Source: Spirometra erinaceieuropaei
Lineage: Eukaryota > Platyhelminthes > Cestoda > Diphyllobothriidea > Diphyllobothriidae
Reading direction: 5' to 3'
Length of the DNA: 64,000 nucleotides
Assembly: GCA_902702965.1 (NCBI GenBank)
Contig: CACRXP010000068.1
Span: forward strand, 1,006,433-1,070,432
Part shown: one piece after another, positions 60,412-64,000 of the stretch
Layout of the letters: each line of letters begins with the position of its first letter
How positions within the stretch are numbered: position 1 is the first letter of the stretch
Program-made: the position numbers and the translations under genes
Notes under the pieces: model-generated
Seen by the model: only the letters and a program-made list of their open reading frames with translations
Told to the model about the DNA's origin: nothing
Database searches by the model: none

Positions 60412-61394
60412 CAGTAGGCGGGCTAACTCATAAAATGTCAACCGAAATTGCGAAATGCGTTTTCGTTCCGAAAAGATTACTTAAGCAGGGTTGTGAGACT
60501 AATCAGTCTGCACCATACTTCACTTACCTCAGGAGGCCGGCTTTTGAACGAACTTACTTCCGGCTGCATAGAAAAACTATACTCTGTAAAAAATGACCAC
60601 TTAAGTAGCATGCAATTTTCTTATGCATTTTTGACGCCCCTAAATGTCCAATTATAGTCCATAGAAAACATGCATAAACATATTTATTCTTTCTCTCATT
60701 CGGTAGAAAATTACGTCTTCTTCCAATTTTATACTCGAAGGAAGGGTAATATTCGATTTTCAAAACCTTTTCAAATTCCCGGATAATTTTGAACCCGCTC
60801 TGCCGTCACACTTGCATTCAGAGTTTTCAAACTACAAGCCATGTATTTTCCGCATACGGAAGCCCATACATTCTTCTACGGTATTAAGAGGACACCATAT
60901 GGAGTTTATTAAATTTAGCATCGGATTTGATACATATTGTTAACTTTGCAGGCCACATTGGTTAATGTAAAGACATGAGGATTTATGAACGGTCATTTCA
61001 CATTATTAAAAAGTTTCACAATTAGAAACTTTTTAAAACCGAATTATGTCCCTAGTTCGTGTATAAAATTGAAAAGAAACGTTCTTTTCTACTGAATGAG
61101 CTGGAGAACGAATATTTTTGTGCATGTTTTACATGAAATATAATCAGACTTTTAGGGGCATTGAAAATCAGTGAGGAAAATGCATTCTACATAAGTAGCC
61201 ATTTTTTACAGAGTATGGTTTTTGCATGCAGCCAAGCGGTAGTTCGTTCGAAAGCCGGCATCCTGTGGTAACTGAAATATTATAGAATTATGTTGCAGAC
61301 TGATTAGTTTTACAACCCTACTTAATTAATCTTTTCAACACAAAAAAGCATTTCAGAATTATGGTTGACATTTCATGAGTTAGCCCACCCACTG
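60412..61394 (+). mobile_element. Foldback MITE, full length, nested (reference copy)
   Basis: Begins CAGTAGGCGGGCTAACTCAT and ends ATGAGTTAGCCCACCCACTG; TA precedes (60,410-60,411) and follows (61,395-61,396). Length 983. The left arm read forward and the right arm read in reverse complement agree for several hundred bases, including CGAACGAACT, ACTCTGTAAAAAATG and AAAACATGCA. The centre (about 60,890-60,970) is unique. No open frame is shared between copies. The best copy for building a family consensus. Confidence 0.88.
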
Positions 61395-61560
61395 TATTTC
61401 AGGGAGGTCAGGAAGCCGGCTTTGGAGCGAGCTTCTTTCTGCCACCCGTATTAACTACATCCTGTAACAAGTGATCGCTTAGGTAGTACGCATTTTCTCT
61501 ATTGCTTTTCAGAACTTTAAGATATTAGAGTTAGCGGAGACTTTGTTTTTCAACACGTCT
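61395..61560 (+). mobile_element. Older foldback MITE, continuation after the insertion
   Basis: GGAGGTCAGGAAGCCGGCTT, then GAGCGAGCTTCTTTCTGCC and TAACAAGTGATCGCTTAGG continue the left arm that was broken at 60,411. The rest of this older copy is lost after about 61,560. Confidence 0.7.
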
Positions 61561-61859
61561 AGGAAAGGCGGTTTGTAGCCAGTCTTTCAAGATAAAAAAG
61601 CATTGCCCCTAAGTAGTCTCTCCCACTTTGGTTGCTGCTCTTATTTGACGAAATCGAGCAACTGAGTCCACTGGATCCTACTTCACGCTCTCTTCACTCT
61701 GCCTGAATTATTTACTCACTCACCAGCCACCCTACAAGCCAGATAATGGACACTTTTGTTCCTGTAAAGTTACGATCAGCATAATTAAACAAATTTCTTC
61801 TTTGTTTTAATGAACCGAATTTCGCGCAGCTTAAAATGGAAAGAATGTGTCTAATGCCC

Positions 61860-62042
61860 GCATCTATCCATTAAAGCATCCTTTCGCTCCCACTCCCTCC
61901 CTCCTCATATTCTGACATTCCGTCTCAGTTTTTACGGATTTTAATTGATTTTTCTAATCACTGGCATGTTTTGTTCGACCCTTTCCCCGTATAAATGTAC
62001 TGATCTGGCGAGAATTTATCGAAAACAAACGTTTCTTCGCCG
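61860..62042 (+). mobile_element. Solo PLE-A 3' UTR with terminal motif (copy M3)
   Basis: A C/T-rich tract (61,885-61,908) is followed, about 80 bases later, by the terminal motif at 61,986-62,042: CCCGTATAAATGTACTGATC, TGGCGAGAATTTATCGAAAA, then CGTTTCTTCGCC. This is the same order as after the PLE-A coding ends at 5.7 and 17.3 kb. No coding sequence is left. Confidence 0.6.
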
Positions 62043-62044
62043 AC

Positions 62045-63655
62045 TAATTTCCTGCACATAATGGTGCCAGTTGGTACTCATGAAATTATCTGTGTTCGAT
62101 TGTTAAAATTAACTCGGATGAATTAAACGCATCCTCAACTCAATTCAAAAATGTGGGTTACATGATTGCATTTCATATGATTTTAATTTGGAATACTCTT
62201 TCTGTATCATACAATGATTCATACTGCGTTTTTTTATGAACCTGATGCGCGGCCCTAGTGAAATCCACTTAGATGAAGTACTTAATGAAAGTAACTGCGT
62301 TCGATAACAGAAGGCACGGCGAAGTTAAAAAGGATTAAATGCCTTTGTGCTCTTCATAGCTAATTTAAAATTTCAACTCGCAGTTGCTAGCCAAACTGCA
62401 CTCCCTGGGTTACTTAAAATAACGGTAGGTATTAGTGGAAATAGCCGTTTTTCCAACCTGCTGCCCAGGTAATGGATTGATCTTATCGTGTTTTTCTCAT
62501 TTGGGGGCGACTGGGTTGGGAAAAATGACCGCTGTAGTCGAAAGTCGGAGAAGTGCAGTCTAGTGAGCACAAAGTAAATTTGGCCTGGATGGGGCCGTGT
62601 TTGTATTTGGAACCGCTAGTTTACTCCCCCTTCTTCAACCTTTATTTAACCTCATGTGGAGCTGCGCATTTTCGGTGACTGGCCTAAAAACCCAAAAGAA
62701 CTGAGACCTCTTTTGCATCCAAGTTTCACTGATGTCTGCCGACCACGCATACTAGTCGCTAAGTTTTCGCAGACAGTTTGCAAGAACCGTATGCCTGACA
62801 TGGCCTTCGAAACACGTTTTGCTTCGTCAAGACCGATATCCGCCTTTCCACATTCAGGACTTGGATATTATGTTTAGACCTTGGCTTTTGCAAGTTGATT
62901 AGCTGTGAAAATCCGTCGTCAGGCTGTCAGGTCCAGGTAAAGACATATTTTATAGAGTGAACTGGGGAAATTTGGGTGTGTTCGTCTACATTTCCGGACT
63001 TTTTAACGATGTTCTGGCTCGCACAAACGGAAACATTTTAAGTGACGTAATCTTTAGACAAACATCAATGGAATCTTTGAAAAAGCACCAAAGTGGTTAA
63101 AGTAAATGGCAGTGGTTACAAATGGTGACCGGATAAGCAGTCTTCCCTTTTGGAACTTAATCGATTTACAATGCAAGACGTTAGATTATTCCGCCCAGTT
63201 ACATTCTCTAAATGATAAAAATGGTATTCTGAAACTGAGTCTGCCTTTTCGCTACAACATTCATCCATGAATGTGCGGAACGGATTAAAGTGGAAAACGA
63301 GTTAATATTTTTAGTCATACTAATGACGCCGACTTAGCATTAAGACTTCTTAGAAGGTTAAGTTTTCTTGATAGCCTTTCGGTCAAAAAATAGCGAAGTG
63401 TCATTTTTGTCCACTCAGAAGTAATTTCGCTATTACCATTTTGTGCCCTGCTTTCTGATAACTACTGCAAGGTAAACTTTACAATTTCACGAACTATCGT
63501 CTGCCGGAAACTCACCTCTGTTACATTACGCGTGTATATATCTTACTTTTTGATAAGAGAACCATTCAAATCACAATAAACCGTACTAATAATGAACAAG
63601 AAAGTTGGATACGACGTAATCTGTCTTTGCATCGATTCCCTCTCAGCTGCAGCCA
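62045..63655. other. Unrecognised AT-rich DNA
   Basis: No feature recognised; the 73-codon frame at 62,656-62,877 has no identifiable content. Confidence 0.4.
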
Positions 63656-63662
63656 GTATTTA

Positions 63663-64000
63663 CAGTTGACGTGTTACCTCACAAAATATTAACTTGCATT
63701 CTGGAATATGTTAACGAGCCAAAAAGATTGCTTAAGTAGGGTTGTGGTATTGATCATCGTGCAGCCTCATCCCGAGGTATTTCACCTATAACAGATTGCC
63801 AGCCTTTGAACGAGCCTCCTTTCGACCGTCCACAAAATCTACACTTCGCAAGGAATGACTGCTCACGTAGCATGCACCTTTCGCATTGGTTTTCAACACC
63901 CTTATCAAGTTAAACATCATACAAATTACACACAAAAAATAATTTTCATGTACTTATTTGACAATAAATCACACAAAATTAAAATTAAATGCTTAAAAAG
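63663..64000 (+). mobile_element. Foldback MITE, left arm, cut by window end
   Basis: Starts next to TA (63,661-63,662) with CAGTTGACGTGTTACCTCAC. AAAAAGATTGCTTAAGTAGG and GAACGAGCCTCCTTTC follow in family order. The right arm would lie beyond base 64,000. Confidence 0.75.

Noticed and set aside
1..64000. CRISPR array, bacterial operon, rRNA genes or telomeric repeats
   Set aside because: None is visible; no regularly spaced short repeats, no ribosome-binding-site and gene layout, and no TTAGGG-like arrays.

Overview
The window looks like intergenic, repeat-packed nuclear DNA of an invertebrate animal. It is AT-rich, I found no convincing host gene in 64 kb, and almost everything I can identify is transposon-derived. 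The Penelope-like endonuclease tails, the tRNA-derived SINEs and the Tc1-type debris together suggest a flatworm (cestode or trematode). That placement rests on my recognition of sequence style, not on a database search.

Layout. (1) Bases 1-4,922 and 20,592-25,515 form a large imperfect inverted repeat, collinear along about 4.9 kb, with a 15.7 kb spacer. The left arm probably starts outside the window. Each arm contains a tandem pair of ~600 bp units (called beta here) and, at its outer end, a ~1.1 kb block (alpha). Alpha is tandemly repeated at 25.5-27.0 kb and recurs at about 6.0-6.5 kb and 36.6-37.5 kb. (2) The spacer holds two decayed Penelope-like element (PLE) tails of one lineage (PLE-A), one solo copy of its 3' motif, a truncated foldback MITE and much unrecognised DNA. 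(3) From 27 to 36 kb lie a MITE half, a Tc1-like transposase pseudogene, a head-to-head pair of SINEs and a full MITE. (4) From 37.5 to 40 kb two PLE lineages (A and B) lie in tandem on the minus strand; a further PLE-B scrap is at 43 kb and a third lineage (PLE-C) at 47.3-47.9 kb, followed by a hammerhead-ribozyme-like motif. (5) From 53.3 to 56.0 kb and from 60.3 to 61.6 kb there are clusters of ~1 kb TA-flanked foldback MITEs, including two cases of one copy inserted into an older one. A tandem pair of SINEs lies just before the second cluster, and another MITE begins at 63,663.

How the parts relate. No pathway or operon is present. The elements form a layered insertion history: tandem repeats first, then the large inverted duplication, with MITEs inserting at TA dinucleotides, some into older copies. 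The PLE copies are all cut off at the 5' end, as expected of incomplete reverse transcription, and are now mostly broken. The two strongest leads for something not routinely annotated are the 4.9 kb inverted repeat, which has no recognisable coding content, and a conserved ~56 bp motif downstream of the PLE-A tails, seen five times and resembling both a TATA box and a hammerhead core. All identities are by eye unless a count is given.
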